Shown here one piece after another: positions 50,185 to 61,323 of a DNA stretch of 64,000 nucleotides. A program made the position numbers and the translations under genes. Origin of the DNA: Terriglobus sp. RCC_193 (GTDB lineage: Bacteria > Acidobacteriota > Terriglobia > Terriglobales > Acidobacteriaceae); assembly GCF_041355105.1 (NCBI RefSeq), contig NZ_JBFUPK010000001.1, positions 806,001 to 870,000 of the forward strand. Direction: 5' to 3'. Under the pieces are notes generated by a model. The model had not been told where the DNA came from and ran no database searches. It was given only the letters and a program-made list of their open reading frames with translations. How positions within the stretch are numbered: position 1 is the stretch's first letter; every line of letters starts with the position of its first letter.

Positions 50185-50574
50185 TCAGGCGTGTTGGCGC
50201 TCCGGTATCCGGCAATGCACCAGGCGGTCCACGGAAGCGAGCAGATTGTCCGGCAACAGAGGTTTGAGACGGAAGGTCACATTGAGGCTCTGATATTCAT
50301 CCTCTGCCTCTTCCAGACCACTGATGACCAGTACAGGAAGATCCGGCTGCAGGATGCGAAGTTCGCGGACAAATTCGGCGCCACTCATGCCGGGCATGAT
50401 GTGATCCGTGATAACAAGCTGAATTTCAGAGGGGAAGTCATTATCGCGAAACTGTTGAAGAGCACGCTGAGGATTCAAAATCGGAATGACGAAATACCCG
50501 GCGCGCTTAAGTATCGTCTGTCGCGTGGCGGCCTGAATGGCATTGTCGTCAATCAGAAGTACTGTTGCTTCCAT
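50185..50574 (-). CDS. Stand-alone response-regulator receiver domain
   Basis: ATG 50574 is chosen because AGAGGA lies 12 bases upstream and the receiver fold starts there; an in-frame start at 50676 adds 34 unstructured residues. The 129-residue protein is a CheY-like domain only: acidic pocket D9/D10 (VLLIDDN), phosphoacceptor D57 (VITDHIMPGMSG), conserved Ser85 (VISG) and Lys104 (FRLKPL). Without an output domain it works by protein contact. No histidine kinase is adjacent; the divergent Ser/Thr kinase gene starts 404 bases away. Confidence 0.88.
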   Translation of the reverse strand: MEATVLLIDDNAIQAATRQTILKRAGYFVIPILNPQRALQQFRDNDFPSEIQLVITDHIMPGMSGAEFVRELRILQPDLPVLVISGLEEAEDEYQSLNVTFRLKPLLPDNLLASVDRLVHCRIPERQHA

Positions 50575-50978
50575 CGATGTTTCTATTCCTCTGCGAGAGC
50601 GTTCTCTCTGCGATTTGCTGTGTATCTGGAGATTTCCACCTTCAGATGCAAATGTTGCCACAACAGCAGCCCGCAATAGGTTATTTTTACAGGTGCTTCC
50701 TACATGAAAAGGCAGTTTCGAACGGAATAAACAGTCAGTCTTGCCAGTAAAACGGGTGATTGCAACGATTTATGCGCTCTGCGAATAAATTGCGGCAGGT
50801 GGGAAGAATCTTCGCGGATACCCAGGACAAAGCAGCTTTTTCAAGCCGTTTCGTGTTTATGAGACGCTCCGCAACCCGCTTTATTGGATCTGCCATAAAT
50901 TATCCCGTAAAGGGAACACCGCGAGACTGTCTCTAGCTCTTCCTGATGTAAGTGCCCCTTCCTTGAGATAATCAGGTT
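50575..50978. other. Non-coding gap with divergent promoters
   Basis: A 404-bp region between the receiver gene and the kinase gene. It must hold the promoters of both, but I find no convincing -35/-10 pair, repeat or RNA fold. It is more AT-rich than the flanking genes (for example 50680-50770). Confidence 0.6.
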
Positions 50979-53444
50979 ATGAAGCACCGCGTCATTGAAC
51001 ACTATGAACTGGTCCGAAAGCTTGGGGCTGGCGGAAGTGGCGTGGTCTATCTGGCCAACGACACGCAGTTGCAGCGGCCTGTGGTGCTAAAGCTGCTGCA
51101 ACGCGGCGCGCTGACAGAAGAGCAGATGCGGACCACCTATCTGCGCGAGGCGCGACTGGCTTCAGCGATTGACCATCCTAATGTGTGCTCCATTTATGAC
51201 GTAGGTGAATCGGACGATGAAGCCTACATCGTGATGCAGTATGTCCCGGGCAAACCTCTGGACAAACTGATTGAGGGCGGACCCGCATCAGTGGAGCTGG
51301 TACTGTCCGTCGGTATCCAGATGGCGGACGGTCTGGCAGCGGCGCATTCATTAGGTATTTTTCATCGCGATCTGAAACCGGCGAATGCCATCCTGACCGA
51401 TGGCGGTTTGGTGAAGATTCTGGATTTTGGCCTGGCGCGGCGCATCAACATGGAAGACGTGGAATTTGATCCGGCGCGTTCGAATCCGCGGACACCTCCG
51501 CCGGATGCGAAGTACACGGCGCGCGGCGGCACGCTGGCGTATATGGCTCCGGAACAGTTTGTTACGGGACAATCGTCAGTACAAAGCGATATCTTTGCGC
51601 TAGGCGTGGTGCTGTATGAACTGCTGACAGGACGGCATCCATTTCATCGACCGGATGCGCCGGATTTTCAGAGCATCCGTGCGATTCAGTTTGCCGAGCC
51701 GCCGTCGATCCGCGGGTTTGCGCCGAATACTCCGGTGGAACTTGAGAGCACCATCCTGCATTGTCTGGAGAAGCAGCCCGCGGCGCGGTTTGCTTCGGCC
51801 GTCGAATTGCGCGAGAGTCTGCGCACAATTCTGAAGGCGAATGAGTTGGATTCGCTGGTCGTACCCAGCGCCAGCATGCCTGCGTCAGCTTCGCTGGATT
51901 TCAAAACGCCAGAGGAAGAGAAGCGATCGACTGGCTTCCTGTCGATGCTGGCGGAGCGGTTCCGTGAGAGTGGCGGCAATGAACAACAGAACACCATCGT
52001 GGTTTTGCCGTTTGTGAACATGGGGCCTGCGAATTCAGCGCCGTTGTATGGGCACGCGTTGGCGGATGCGATCAGTGCAAGATTAGCGCGGATGCAATCG
52101 CTCGTGGTGCGTCCTACGAGCGCGCTGATGAATGTTCCGGCGCGGCAGCTTGACCCTTTGAGCATTGGACGAAAGCTGGTGGTGCAATACGTGGTGGCCG
52201 GAAGCTTTCTAAAAGGCGAGAGCGGCTTCGACCTGAACTGGCAAATGCTGGATGTTCCCGCGCAGGCAGTACGTGCGGGTGGTTCCATCAATGTTGAGTC
52301 ATTCGATTTGATTGCCGTACAGAACGAGATCAGCACTGAGATTTTTGGTGCGCTGCGCGGTAGTGGAACTGTTCGCATCGGTTCAGCGGGACGGCAACAG
52401 CAGGAACAGCAGCCGCACTCGTTGAATGAAGAGGTTTCAGAGGAGTATCTACAGGCGCGTGCGGTGTTGAGTACATTCATGTCGCGTACAGGTGCACTGG
52501 AAGATCTGGAGCGCGCCCGCAAGTTGTTTGAAGACGTGACGCTGCGTGATCCCTCGTACGCCGCAGCCTGGACCGGTCTTGGCGTGACGCATCTGCAATA
52601 CGCACGGCATGGGTTGGGTGGACAGATGCATCTTCTGGAGACGCGGCGTGCTCTGGATAAGGCATTGTCGTTGGATCCTGCGTCCGTTGAGGCGAACCTG
52701 TATCGCGTGTACATGCTGCTGTCGCGCGGTGAGAAGGAAAGCGCACGTCATGGCATTGCGCACTTGTTGCAGACAGCGGGCAATGACTGGAACGTGCATC
52801 GCGTGGCCGGCATGACTCTGCGAAGTGATGGTCAATATGCGGAAGCGCTGCGCGAGTTTGGCATTGCTCTGCAACAGAACCCAGCAGATGCAGCCGTGAT
52901 CTATAACCATCGCGCACGCGTGCTGCAGTATCAGAATCAGTTGGAACTGGCCGACGACGAGCTGGAAAAGGGACTCGCACTGGAGCCGAAGCAGCCTCTG
53001 CTGCGGATTTCGCGCGGCTATCAGTTGATGCGATTGGGACGACTCTCCGAGGCGATTGATGCACTGGAAGAAGTGATTGCCGAAGACGCCACCATGCGCA
53101 TTGTGTTCCCAACGATTGCCATGTGCTACGTACAGCTTGGCGATCGCGAAAAAGCGGCGACCTTTATCGTGGATGAGACGATGGCCGCGGCAGAAGCTGA
53201 CAGCGAGATGGCGTATCGGTTGGCCACGTACTTCGCCGTGGATGGTGAAGCGGGCGAAGCGCTGCACTGGCTGCGTCGCGCCGTGTACCTGGGCAATGAA
53301 AACTATCCGTGGTTTGTTATCAACCCGGCGTGGGCCAAGCTGCAGGGCAACAGCGATTTCGAGTTAATCCTGAATGATCTGAAGAAGATATTCAAGCGCA
53401 ACACGAAAACCTGGAAGCGGCTGCTGGGGCAGTTGGCGCGCTAA
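50979..53444 (+). CDS. Serine/threonine protein kinase with C-terminal TPR array
   Basis: The N-terminal kinase domain (residues 9-275) is complete: glycine loop LGAGGSGVVY (15-24), Lys38, catalytic HRDLKPANAI (129-138), DFG Asp149 and APEQ motif in LAYMAPEQ. Residues about 335-470 form a FlgO/TolB-N-like alpha/beta module (IVVLPFVNMGPANSAPLYGH) often found between kinase and TPRs. From about 480 to 800 lie TPR units (LDKALSLDPASVEANLYRVY, ALREFGIALQQNPADAAVIY, ADDELEKGLALEPKQPLLRI). There is no membrane helix, so it is cytoplasmic, unlike many PknB-type kinases. Start ATG 50979 has only a weak ribosome site. Input and substrate are unknown; no phosphatase gene is nearby. Confidence 0.92.
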   Translation: MKHRVIEHYELVRKLGAGGSGVVYLANDTQLQRPVVLKLLQRGALTEEQMRTTYLREARLASAIDHPNVCSIYDVGESDDEAYIVMQYVPGKPLDKLIEGGPASVELVLSVGIQMADGLAAAHSLGIFHRDLKPANAILTDGGLVKILDFGLARRINMEDVEFDPARSNPRTPPPDAKYTARGGTLAYMAPEQFVTGQSSVQSDIFALGVVLYELLTGRHPFHRPDAPDFQSIRAIQFAEPPSIRGFAPNTPVELESTILHCLEKQPAARFASAVELRESLRTILKANELDSLVVPSASMPASASLDFKTPEEEKRSTGFLSMLAERFRESGGNEQQNTIVVLPFVNMGPANSAPLYGHALADAISARLARMQSLVVRPTSALMNVPARQLDPLSIGRKLVVQYVVAGSFLKGESGFDLNWQMLDVPAQAVRAGGSINVESFDLIAVQNEISTEIFGALRGSGTVRIGSAGRQQQEQQPHSLNEEVSEEYLQARAVLSTFMSRTGALEDLERARKLFEDVTLRDPSYAAAWTGLGVTHLQYARHGLGGQMHLLETRRALDKALSLDPASVEANLYRVYMLLSRGEKESARHGIAHLLQTAGNDWNVHRVAGMTLRSDGQYAEALREFGIALQQNPADAAVIYNHRARVLQYQNQLELADDELEKGLALEPKQPLLRISRGYQLMRLGRLSEAIDALEEVIAEDATMRIVFPTIAMCYVQLGDREKAATFIVDETMAAAEADSEMAYRLATYFAVDGEAGEALHWLRRAVYLGNENYPWFVINPAWAKLQGNSDFELILNDLKKIFKRNTKTWKRLLGQLAR

Positions 53445-53460
53445 AGCAAAACGCCAATTC

Positions 53461-53814
53461 TTATTGCCTGGAGCTGCGTCTACTGAAGCCGAGCCACAGA
53501 ACAAAAACGCTGAGTTGCAGCAGCAGCACCAGTTGAATGGTCGTCCATGTGTTGGGCTTGCCTGCAGCAGCGGGCGTGAGTGCAAACATGAGCACGACGA
53601 GCACGACGAGCGCAGCAAAGATGGCTTTGCGCCCGTAATCCGGGGCGGTGAAAACGGCGTTCGCAAACCGCTGGTACGGCTGTGGCTTTTGCGGAACGCG
53701 TGCCATGACGCGTGTGGCGAAATCCTGCGGCGCAGTAATTTGCGGTGACGTTTCCAAAGCACGGACTAGAGCGGTGTTCCGTTCGTCCTGAGTGTCCTGA
53801 GCGTCGTTCGTCAT
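53461..53814 (-). CDS. Membrane protein coupled to ECF sigma factor, possible anti-sigma factor
   Basis: ATG 53814 overlaps the sigma-factor stop by four bases (ATGA) and has GGGGG six bases before it. The 117-residue protein has a cytoplasmic N-terminal part (about 60 residues, VRALETSPQITAPQDFATRV) and two membrane helices (about 66-84 and 92-110) ending RRSSRQ. Size, topology and position match a one-domain anti-sigma factor, but the HxxxCxxC zinc motif of ZAS-type anti-sigmas is absent, so this remains an inference. It would hold the sigma factor at the membrane until a signal arrives. Confidence 0.7.
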   Translation of the reverse strand: MTNDAQDTQDERNTALVRALETSPQITAPQDFATRVMARVPQKPQPYQRFANAVFTAPDYGRKAIFAALVVLVVLMFALTPAAAGKPNTWTTIQLVLLLQLSVFVLWLGFSRRSSRQ

Positions 53815-54344
53815 TGCCATCCCCCTTTCCGTTCCAGTGCTGTTCGTAGCTTATTCCTGCCGCGGTGCAGATGTGTTCGGACGGTACCGATGGGAAGTCG
53901 TAACGACTCGGCAATCTGCTGATAGCTCCGCTCCTCCTGATGATAGAGGACGATGATAGAGCGCTCGACCGCGCTGAGTTTCCCCATTTCTTCTTCGACA
54001 CGCAACTGTAGTTCGCGCGTTGCCAGTTCCTGTTCGGCGTTTAGCGACGGATGATGCAGGCGATCTTCCCAGCCACTGGTTTCGTCAGAGATGGAAGTCT
54101 GGCGCTGATCGATGCGTTTACGGCGCTTCCATTCGTCCTGTGCCACATTAACGACGATGCGGTGCAGATACGTGGTGAGAAGTGCTTCGCCGCGAAAGGA
54201 CGGTAACGCGCGATAAAGCCGAAGGAAGACTTCCTGTGCCAGATCATCCACGTTTTCTCGCGATCCGGTGAGGCGGACAAGCATACGAAACACCATGTCC
54301 TGATGTTGCGTGACAACCTGCTCGAAGCTGGCTTGATCGTTCAA
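53811..54344 (-). CDS. ECF-type RNA polymerase sigma factor
   Basis: Region 2 (about residues 8-75) contains QDMVFRMLVRLTGSRENVDD and AQEVFLRLYRALPSF; region 4 (about 120-170) contains LSAVERSIIVLYHQEERSYQ and SLRLPIGTVRTHLHRGRNKL, a helix-turn-helix for the -35 box. The 177-residue length is normal. The start is a TTG at 54344 because no better codon fits region 2, and there is no clear ribosome site. The overlapping downstream membrane gene is a candidate regulator. Its target promoters are not evident in this window. Confidence 0.92.
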   Translation of the reverse strand: MNDQASFEQVVTQHQDMVFRMLVRLTGSRENVDDLAQEVFLRLYRALPSFRGEALLTTYLHRIVVNVAQDEWKRRKRIDQRQTSISDETSGWEDRLHHPSLNAEQELATRELQLRVEEEMGKLSAVERSIIVLYHQEERSYQQIAESLRLPIGTVRTHLHRGRNKLRTALERKGGWQ

Positions 54345-54444
54345 GTGAGGGTAAGACCGTGGCGGGCTGCAAAAGTTTCAGAAAAGATTTTGAAACTCAC
54401 TGTGTGCGCTTCAGTCTAACGCCGGCGAAAAGGAGAAACACCCC

Positions 54445-54891
54445 ATGAATGCTTTTGATAGTCCCTTTGTAGTCCCAGTCGCCGGTTGTGTGATGATTTT
54501 GGGTCTTGGTGTCGCCGGTATCTATTCAGAGATTCGCAATAAGGAGTTGCGTTCGCAGGAGCGTGTGGCCATGTTGCAGCGCGGTGTGCCGCTTGCGGAC
54601 ATTGAGCGCATGATGGTGCAAAACGTTGAGAACGAGAAGAGGGTCCGCGATCCATTGCGCAGTCTTGCCATCGCTCGTCGCACTGCGATGGTGCTGCTCT
54701 CGGCGGGCGTTGGTCTTGTGGCGTTTGGTGTGATGCTGGATCTGATTCTTCAGGTTCGCGAAACGCTTGTGGTCTGCGGCGTTGGCGTCATCAATCTGTG
54801 CATTGGCTTAGGCTTCCTCATCGACTACAACATGCAGAAGCGCGAACTTTCGCGCTTCGGCATGGAAGTGGATTCAGAAGCCTCACTATAA
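54445..54891 (+). CDS. Three-helix membrane protein of unknown function (148 aa)
   Basis: A good ribosome site (AAGGAG, nine bases upstream) precedes ATG 54445. The protein has helices at about residues 8-26, 81-103 and 106-127, separated by a charged cytoplasmic segment with VAMLQRGVPLADIERMMVQN. This pattern (N-terminal helix, a short 'rGvp' amphipathic element, then two helices) resembles small DUF6249-like membrane proteins that often sit next to ECF sigma factors. It is divergent from the sigma gene, 100 bases away, so it could be a target or a partner of that regulator. Function unknown. Confidence 0.78.
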   Translation: MNAFDSPFVVPVAGCVMILGLGVAGIYSEIRNKELRSQERVAMLQRGVPLADIERMMVQNVENEKRVRDPLRSLAIARRTAMVLLSAGVGLVAFGVMLDLILQVRETLVVCGVGVINLCIGLGFLIDYNMQKRELSRFGMEVDSEASL

Positions 54892-54901
54892 ATTCCAGCC
54901 G

Positions 54902-55858
54902 TTAGTTGGTTGGCACGAAAGCCTTTTCCGATATGCCGGAATTTGCCGCAGGCGACGCGGATGCCGTTGCTGCTATCGGTGCCGACGGAGACAGGGGCTG
55001 CGCCGGAGCCGATGCGAAGTTCATACGGCTAAGGTCCATGGGCTCTGTCAGGCTGAGAACCACCTGCGTTCCTTCTGGCAGATGCGCCTGGCGATCCTGT
55101 TTCAGCCATACCGCCGTACCAAGACCTGCTCCCACTCCTGCTCCAATTAATGCACCCGCTGGGCCGCCAATGATACCACCTGCGGCTGCTGCGCCACCCG
55201 TAGTAAGGGACATGGCTGCAAGTGTTCCACCTACGTGGTCCTTGCGAAGGACGTTGCCTTCGCCATCGATGCGAGTATTTGCAAACTGATCTGTATCGAC
55301 GACCTGCGCGTGCAAGGGGAGACGCGTGCCATCCGGCAGAATAATGGTGTCCATCTGAAGATGAATCAAAGCGGTGCCGCGGATGCGTTTGCCGCCGCGA
55401 ATCTGCGTGACTCGACCTTCCACAATGGAGCCCTGCGGAATAACGACGCGTCCATCATTCTGAATGTTCTCGGTCAGTTCGCCGCGGAAAGGCGTGTTGG
55501 GCTGGGTGGATGCCGTGTCGATGGCGCTGTCGAGTGTGACGTGCAACGAGGTTCCCTCTGGAAGTTCGTTGGGGCGACGCGGTACCTCAGTGACAATGCC
55601 GGCGTCGGGGTCTGGCTGCGGCACACGCTGACGCAGCACGGGCGTTCCACCGTAGGGTTTGTAGTCACCGTACGTTTCGGCGGCAGAAGGCTTGGACTGG
55701 GGCGTGGATTCTGCCGGTGCGGCTGCGGCAACAGGAGCCGGCTGCGCTACCTGAGGAATGTCCTGCACGTTCTCGGACGGATTGGACACGCCGGACTGTT
55801 GTGCAAACGCATTGCCCGCAAGCACTGCGGCAAAAGCAAGGGCGATGGGCATCTTCAT
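54902..55858 (-). CDS. Exported protein with glycine-zipper segment and TrbI/VirB10-like region
   Basis: ATG 55858, with GAGGAG upstream, starts a signal peptide (PIALAFAAVLAGNAFAQQ). After a Pro/Ala-rich stretch, residues about 95-200 contain LPEGTSLHVTLDSAIDT, DGRVVIPQGSIVEGRVTQI and LPDGTRLPLHAQVVDTD, the pattern of the TrbI/VirB10-type periplasmic beta domain. Residues about 215-265 are a glycine zipper (GGIIGGPAGALIGAGVGAGL), likely to insert in or associate with a membrane. The end repeats the LPEGTQVVLSL motif. It is probably an envelope protein; it is not part of a conjugation system here. The role is unknown. Confidence 0.75.
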   Translation of the reverse strand: MKMPIALAFAAVLAGNAFAQQSGVSNPSENVQDIPQVAQPAPVAAAAPAESTPQSKPSAAETYGDYKPYGGTPVLRQRVPQPDPDAGIVTEVPRRPNELPEGTSLHVTLDSAIDTASTQPNTPFRGELTENIQNDGRVVIPQGSIVEGRVTQIRGGKRIRGTALIHLQMDTIILPDGTRLPLHAQVVDTDQFANTRIDGEGNVLRKDHVGGTLAAMSLTTGGAAAAGGIIGGPAGALIGAGVGAGLGTAVWLKQDRQAHLPEGTQVVLSLTEPMDLSRMNFASAPAQPLSPSAPIAATASASPAANSGISEKAFVPTN

Positions 55859-57523
<1,665 letters not shown>

Positions 57524-57552
57524 CTTCTGCAGTTTTAACGGAACAACGAGAG

Positions 57553-57602
57553 CGAACGCAGCGCCGCAGCGAATCCGCCGCGTCCGCTGCGTTCGTTCTT
57601 TC
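57553..57602 (+). terminator. Hairpin terminator after eno
   Basis: CGAACGCAGCG (57553-57563) pairs perfectly with CGCTGCGTTCG (57585-57595), followed by TTCTTTC. The 21-base loop is GC-rich and may fold further. It separates eno from gpmI but may be leaky. Confidence 0.6.
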
Positions 57603-57628
57603 AGCAACGAATAAGGAAAGGTAGCCTC

Positions 57629-59245
57629 ATGTCCCGCCGTAAACCTCTTGTACTTACCATTCTTGACGGCTGGGGTATTCGCTCCGAGACGCATGGTAAT
57701 GCCATTGCCATGGCGCGCAAACCGACATATGACATGTTGCTGCGCGAGTATCCGAACACCATCATTCGCGCCAGCGATCATTATGTTGGTCTGCCGGATG
57801 GACAGATGGGCAATAGCGAAGTGGGCCATCTGAATCTGGGCGCTGGTCGCGTGGTGCGCATGGATATTGTGCGAATCGATTCGTTAATTGAGTCGGGCGA
57901 GTTCTTTGAATTGCCCTTGCTGGTCAATGGAATCAAGGAAGCGATGGAGCGTGGGCGCGCCGTTCATTTCCTCGGCTTGTTGAGTGATGGCGGTGTGCAC
58001 TCGCATCAGCGGCACCTGTATGCGTTGTTAAAGTTATGCGCAAAGCTGGGTGCGAAGGATGTGTTTGTCCATGCGTTTTTGGACGGGCGCGACACCATGC
58101 CGACTTCCGGCGCGGGGTACGTCGATGCGCTGCAGCAGAAGATTCGCGAGATTGGTGTTGGCAAGCTGGCATCGTGCAGTGGCCGTTACTACGCGATGGA
58201 TCGTGATTTGAAGTGGGACCGCGAAGCCAAGGCGTTCGACGCCATGGTGAAGGGCAATGCGGAAGGTGGCACCGCGACCGATGCTGCCGCAAAGATTCGC
58301 CAGAACTACAACAACGGTGTGACCGACGAGTTCACCATTCCGTTTGTGTGCGTGGATGAAACGGGTAAGCCCGTTGGAACCATTGGCGATGAGGATCTGT
58401 GCATCTGCTTTAACTACCGCAGTGACCGTGTACGGCAGGTTACGCGTGTACTGGCGCGCAATGTTGAGGGCGGCCTGACGAAGTCGAATGCGCTTGATCT
58501 GCCCAAGGCGGATGAACTTGACCTTGAGATTCCTCGCAACTCTGCACCGAAGAACATTCGCTACATCACCATGACGCAGTACGATCCGAAGTTCACGTTG
58601 CCGATGGTGATTCTGCCGGAGAGCATGGATAATCTGCTGGCTAACGTGATGGCGAACAATGAACTGCGCAACCTGCGAGTGGCCGAGACAGAGAAGTACG
58701 CGCATGTGACGTACTTCTTCAACGGCGGCATTGAGAAGCCGTTCGCGGGCGAAGAGCGTGAGGTGGTGCAGTCGCAGAAGGTGGCGACGTATGACCTGGC
58801 TCCGGAGATGAGCGCGCGTGGCATCTGCGACGTGGTGCTGAAGGCGATTGATGACACCGCGTTTGATGTCGTCGTCGTCAACTTTGCCAATGCGGACATG
58901 GTGGGTCACAGCGGCAAGATGGAGCCGACCATCAAGGGCGTGGAAACTGTCGATGCTTGCCTGGGTGAGATCTATGCGTCGCTGAAGCGCAACGGCGGTT
59001 CGTGGCTCATCACAGCAGATCATGGCAACGCGGAGTTGCTGATCGATCCGGTGACGGGCGGACCGCACACGGCGCACACAACGAATCCGGTGCCGCTGAT
59101 TGCAGTCACAGAAGCAGGGAAGTCGTTCTCATTGCGTGAAGGCGGTTCGCTGCGGGATATCTCGCCGACCATGCTGGGCATGCTTGGAATGCAATTGCCG
59201 AAGGAGATGACCGGTGGCGATCTGCGAGTATTTCCGAAGCTGTAG
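57629..59245 (+). CDS. gpmI: 2,3-bisphosphoglycerate-independent phosphoglycerate mutase
   Basis: GpmI interconverts 3- and 2-phosphoglycerate, using two metal ions and a phosphoserine. Visible sites: [10 protein letters not shown] (metal Asp13), nucleophile Ser63 in [17 protein letters not shown], the substrate loop [29 protein letters not shown], the [12 protein letters not shown] metal site and [11 protein letters not shown]. The length of 538 residues is normal. ATG 57629 with AAGGAAAGG upstream is clear. It follows eno in the same direction, and a strong bidirectional terminator closes the unit. Cytoplasmic. Confidence 0.97.
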   Translation: MSRRKPLVLTILDGWGIRSETHGNAIAMARKPTYDMLLREYPNTIIRASDHYVGLPDGQMGNSEVGHLNLGAGRVVRMDIVRIDSLIESGEFFELPLLVNGIKEAMERGRAVHFLGLLSDGGVHSHQRHLYALLKLCAKLGAKDVFVHAFLDGRDTMPTSGAGYVDALQQKIREIGVGKLASCSGRYYAMDRDLKWDREAKAFDAMVKGNAEGGTATDAAAKIRQNYNNGVTDEFTIPFVCVDETGKPVGTIGDEDLCICFNYRSDRVRQVTRVLARNVEGGLTKSNALDLPKADELDLEIPRNSAPKNIRYITMTQYDPKFTLPMVILPESMDNLLANVMANNELRNLRVAETEKYAHVTYFFNGGIEKPFAGEEREVVQSQKVATYDLAPEMSARGICDVVLKAIDDTAFDVVVVNFANADMVGHSGKMEPTIKGVETVDACLGEIYASLKRNGGSWLITADHGNAELLIDPVTGGPHTAHTTNPVPLIAVTEAGKSFSLREGGSLRDISPTMLGMLGMQLPKEMTGGDLRVFPKL

Positions 59246-59265
59246 TGTTATGAGATAGAAAACAG

Positions 59266-59297
59266 AAGAGGCCGGATGCATCTGCATCCGGCCTCTT
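59266..59297. terminator. Bidirectional terminator between convergent genes
   Basis: AAGAGGCCGGATGC (59266-59279) and GCATCCGGCCTCTT (59284-59297) form a perfect 14-bp stem with a 4-base loop between gpmI (plus) and the exported-protein gene ending at 59319 (minus). On the minus strand it is followed by CTGTTTTC. Confidence 0.75.
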
Positions 59298-59318
59298 GCT
59301 TAAATCAAGTTAGTTAAC

Positions 59319-60275
59319 TTAACGAACAACCTGCTGAAAGAGCGGGGAGCTTAACAGCTCCGAGAACTGCGTGTCGTTGGCGGCATAGGAAACCTGCAGC
59401 GTACCCGAGTTGGAGTCGATGTTGGTTTCCTTCATCGCGGACTTCTCCAACTGCGAACCCTGCGACTGCTTCATCAAAGCCATACCCTTCATCAGGGTTG
59501 CGGCAGTGGCTGCGGTCATGGTGTCGCTCATGACAACGGCCATGTCGAACTTAATGCCGTTCGAGAAGTCCATGGTGTAACGCGAGCTTTTCATGCGATT
59601 CTTCACCGTGTCGTAGTCGGTGAGGGAAGCGGCATCGCCCAGAACGCTACGCATCATGGTCTGCGTGCCCTTCTGATCGAGCAGGCTCCAGATCGCACGC
59701 TGGTCCACGATGTTCATCTCGGTCATCATGTCGCTGTTTTCCAGGATGTTGGAGGCGAGACCGTCGCGGCAGTCCAAACCGGCCTTCACGGCCGCGCTGT
59801 CGCCAAAGATCATGGTGGTCTGGTTGAGGAAGACCACGCTCATACCAGCGGCGCCCATCGGGTACACATTGTAGTTACGCACCGGGGTAGACTTGGTCTT
59901 TTGCTTCGTCCAATTCGCCTGAATGGCCGCGGTGTTGAACTGGCCCTGAGCCACGCCCAGGGTGCGCGTGTTGTTGCTGTTGCCGCTGCTGCCGATGCGA
60001 AATGCCGCAAAAGCGAGCGTTTCGGTATCGCGATCCACCTTAAGGCCGCTGGTCTTCAGCGCCGTCTCCAGGCGTACCAGTTCCGGCGGCATAATGCGCT
60101 GCTTCAGATTCATGGCCGCAGGCGAGGCCTGCATGGAGCGGTAATCCACCACGATCAACTGCTGAATATCCTTGGGGATAGACGCCTTCGCATCGCCGCT
60201 TAACTGCGCCGCATGCGCCGCTCCTGCGGTTAGAACCGCAACCAATCCCATCAGCACTGTCCGTGCGATCTTCAT
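59319..60275 (-). CDS. Exported protein of unknown function (about 318 aa)
   Basis: ATG 60275 is supported by GGAGG nine bases upstream and by a signal peptide (MKIARTVLMGLVAVLTAGAAHA). The mature protein is mixed alpha/beta with a Met/Asn/Ser-rich composition: IPKDIQQLIVVDYRSMQASP, VVFLNQTTMIFGDSAAVKAG and MDFSNGIKFDMAVVMSDTMT. The pattern of paired beta strands and central 'GDSAAVKAGLD' resembles DUF3352-like proteins that evaluate a per-protein score, but this is weak. It begins 34 bases after ftcD on the same strand, so it may be cotranscribed with it. Function unknown. Confidence 0.72.
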   Translation of the reverse strand: MKIARTVLMGLVAVLTAGAAHAAQLSGDAKASIPKDIQQLIVVDYRSMQASPAAMNLKQRIMPPELVRLETALKTSGLKVDRDTETLAFAAFRIGSSGNSNNTRTLGVAQGQFNTAAIQANWTKQKTKSTPVRNYNVYPMGAAGMSVVFLNQTTMIFGDSAAVKAGLDCRDGLASNILENSDMMTEMNIVDQRAIWSLLDQKGTQTMMRSVLGDAASLTDYDTVKNRMKSSRYTMDFSNGIKFDMAVVMSDTMTAATAATLMKGMALMKQSQGSQLEKSAMKETNIDSNSGTLQVSYAANDTQFSELLSSPLFQQVVR

Positions 60276-60309
60276 TGCCAACTGCCTCCGTACCACTACT
60301 TCTCTTATT

Positions 60310-61299
60310 TTAGACGTGCGCCGCGGGAACGGCTTCCGGCCACGGGAGGGGCCGAGACAGCTTCCGTTCCAGCACTTTTTCGTCTGGGTGGAACTCACTG
60401 GTTTGACGCAGCCATTCGGGTAGCGTTTCACGTGCAATAATGGGGGCGCAGGCGGCTTCCGGGATCAGGCCAATAAGTTCGCCCTCTGCCGTGGCGATAC
60501 CCATCCGTGCGGCGACACGGCATACTGCGGCATGGACCCGCTCGACCGGAGAGGCGTGGAAGTCCGTAATGTTCATAGAAACCTGAGCGCGATCACCCAC
60601 AAGCACTCCCATGGCCTTTACGCCCACCATGCCACCGCTGGATGCGCGCACTTCTTTTGCGATGGCGCGGGCGGCGTGTAGGTCTGCGCTCTCCAAAAAA
60701 ATGTTGTAGGCGATGAGGAACTGGCGAGCTCCCACGGCAACGGCCCCGGCAGAAGGATGGAGTTCACCGAGACCGACGTCGGGATGGCGTGAGGAGTCAC
60801 GCCGGACGGCCTCCCGGATACCTTCAAACTGGCCGCGGCGCACTTCTTCAAGACGCATGCGGTCAGGCCGCATGGCTGCTGCTTCGTAAAAATACACAGG
60901 AACGCCAAAGCGCCGCCAGATTTCAAGGCCTGCATGATGGGCAAGCGCCGCACATTGACCAAGGGAGTAATGGGCCACAGGAACAAAGGGAACCACGTCC
61001 GCGGCGCCGATGCGGGGATGTACGCCTGCCTGCTTGGTCAGATCGATGAGCTGGGCAGCGCGTCCTACGCCACGTATGGCCGACTCGGCAACAGCTTCCG
61101 GCGATCCTGCAATCGTGACGACGCTACGGTTGTGCGTCGCGTCCATGGACCAGTCCAGCAGGCTTACACCGAAGACCTTCATGGACTGCACAATCTCACG
61201 CACAATGCGCTCGTTCCGTCCCTCAGAAAAGTTCGGAACACACTCGACGATCGGTTCGGTCGTCGCGGGGGAGGCTGCTTCGTACTGCTCTTCTTCCAT
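60310..61299 (-). CDS. ftcD: Glutamate formimidoyltransferase
   Basis: The enzyme moves the formimino group from N-formimino-L-glutamate to tetrahydrofolate in histidine breakdown. Family features: IVECVPNFSEGRNERIVREI at the start, the DATHNRSVVTIAG substrate-binding histidine motif, the GVHPRIGAADVVPFVPV loop, GVPVYFYEAAAM and VSMNITDFHASPVERVHAAV. At 329 residues it is the formiminotransferase domain alone, without the cyclodeaminase found in the animal bifunctional protein. ATG 61299 is preferred to a GTG one codon earlier. No hut genes lie nearby, so the pathway must be encoded elsewhere or the enzyme serves one-carbon metabolism. Confidence 0.93.
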   Translation of the reverse strand: MEEEQYEAASPATTEPIVECVPNFSEGRNERIVREIVQSMKVFGVSLLDWSMDATHNRSVVTIAGSPEAVAESAIRGVGRAAQLIDLTKQAGVHPRIGAADVVPFVPVAHYSLGQCAALAHHAGLEIWRRFGVPVYFYEAAAMRPDRMRLEEVRRGQFEGIREAVRRDSSRHPDVGLGELHPSAGAVAVGARQFLIAYNIFLESADLHAARAIAKEVRASSGGMVGVKAMGVLVGDRAQVSMNITDFHASPVERVHAAVCRVAARMGIATAEGELIGLIPEAACAPIIARETLPEWLRQTSEFHPDEKVLERKLSRPLPWPEAVPAAHV

Positions 61300-61323
61300 C
61301 ACTTCGAAACTTCTACATCCTGA

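Noticed and set aside
54902-55858. Type IV secretion (VirB10) gene
   Set aside because: Only a TrbI/VirB10-like domain is shared; no other conjugation or secretion gene is nearby and the glycine zipper is atypical.
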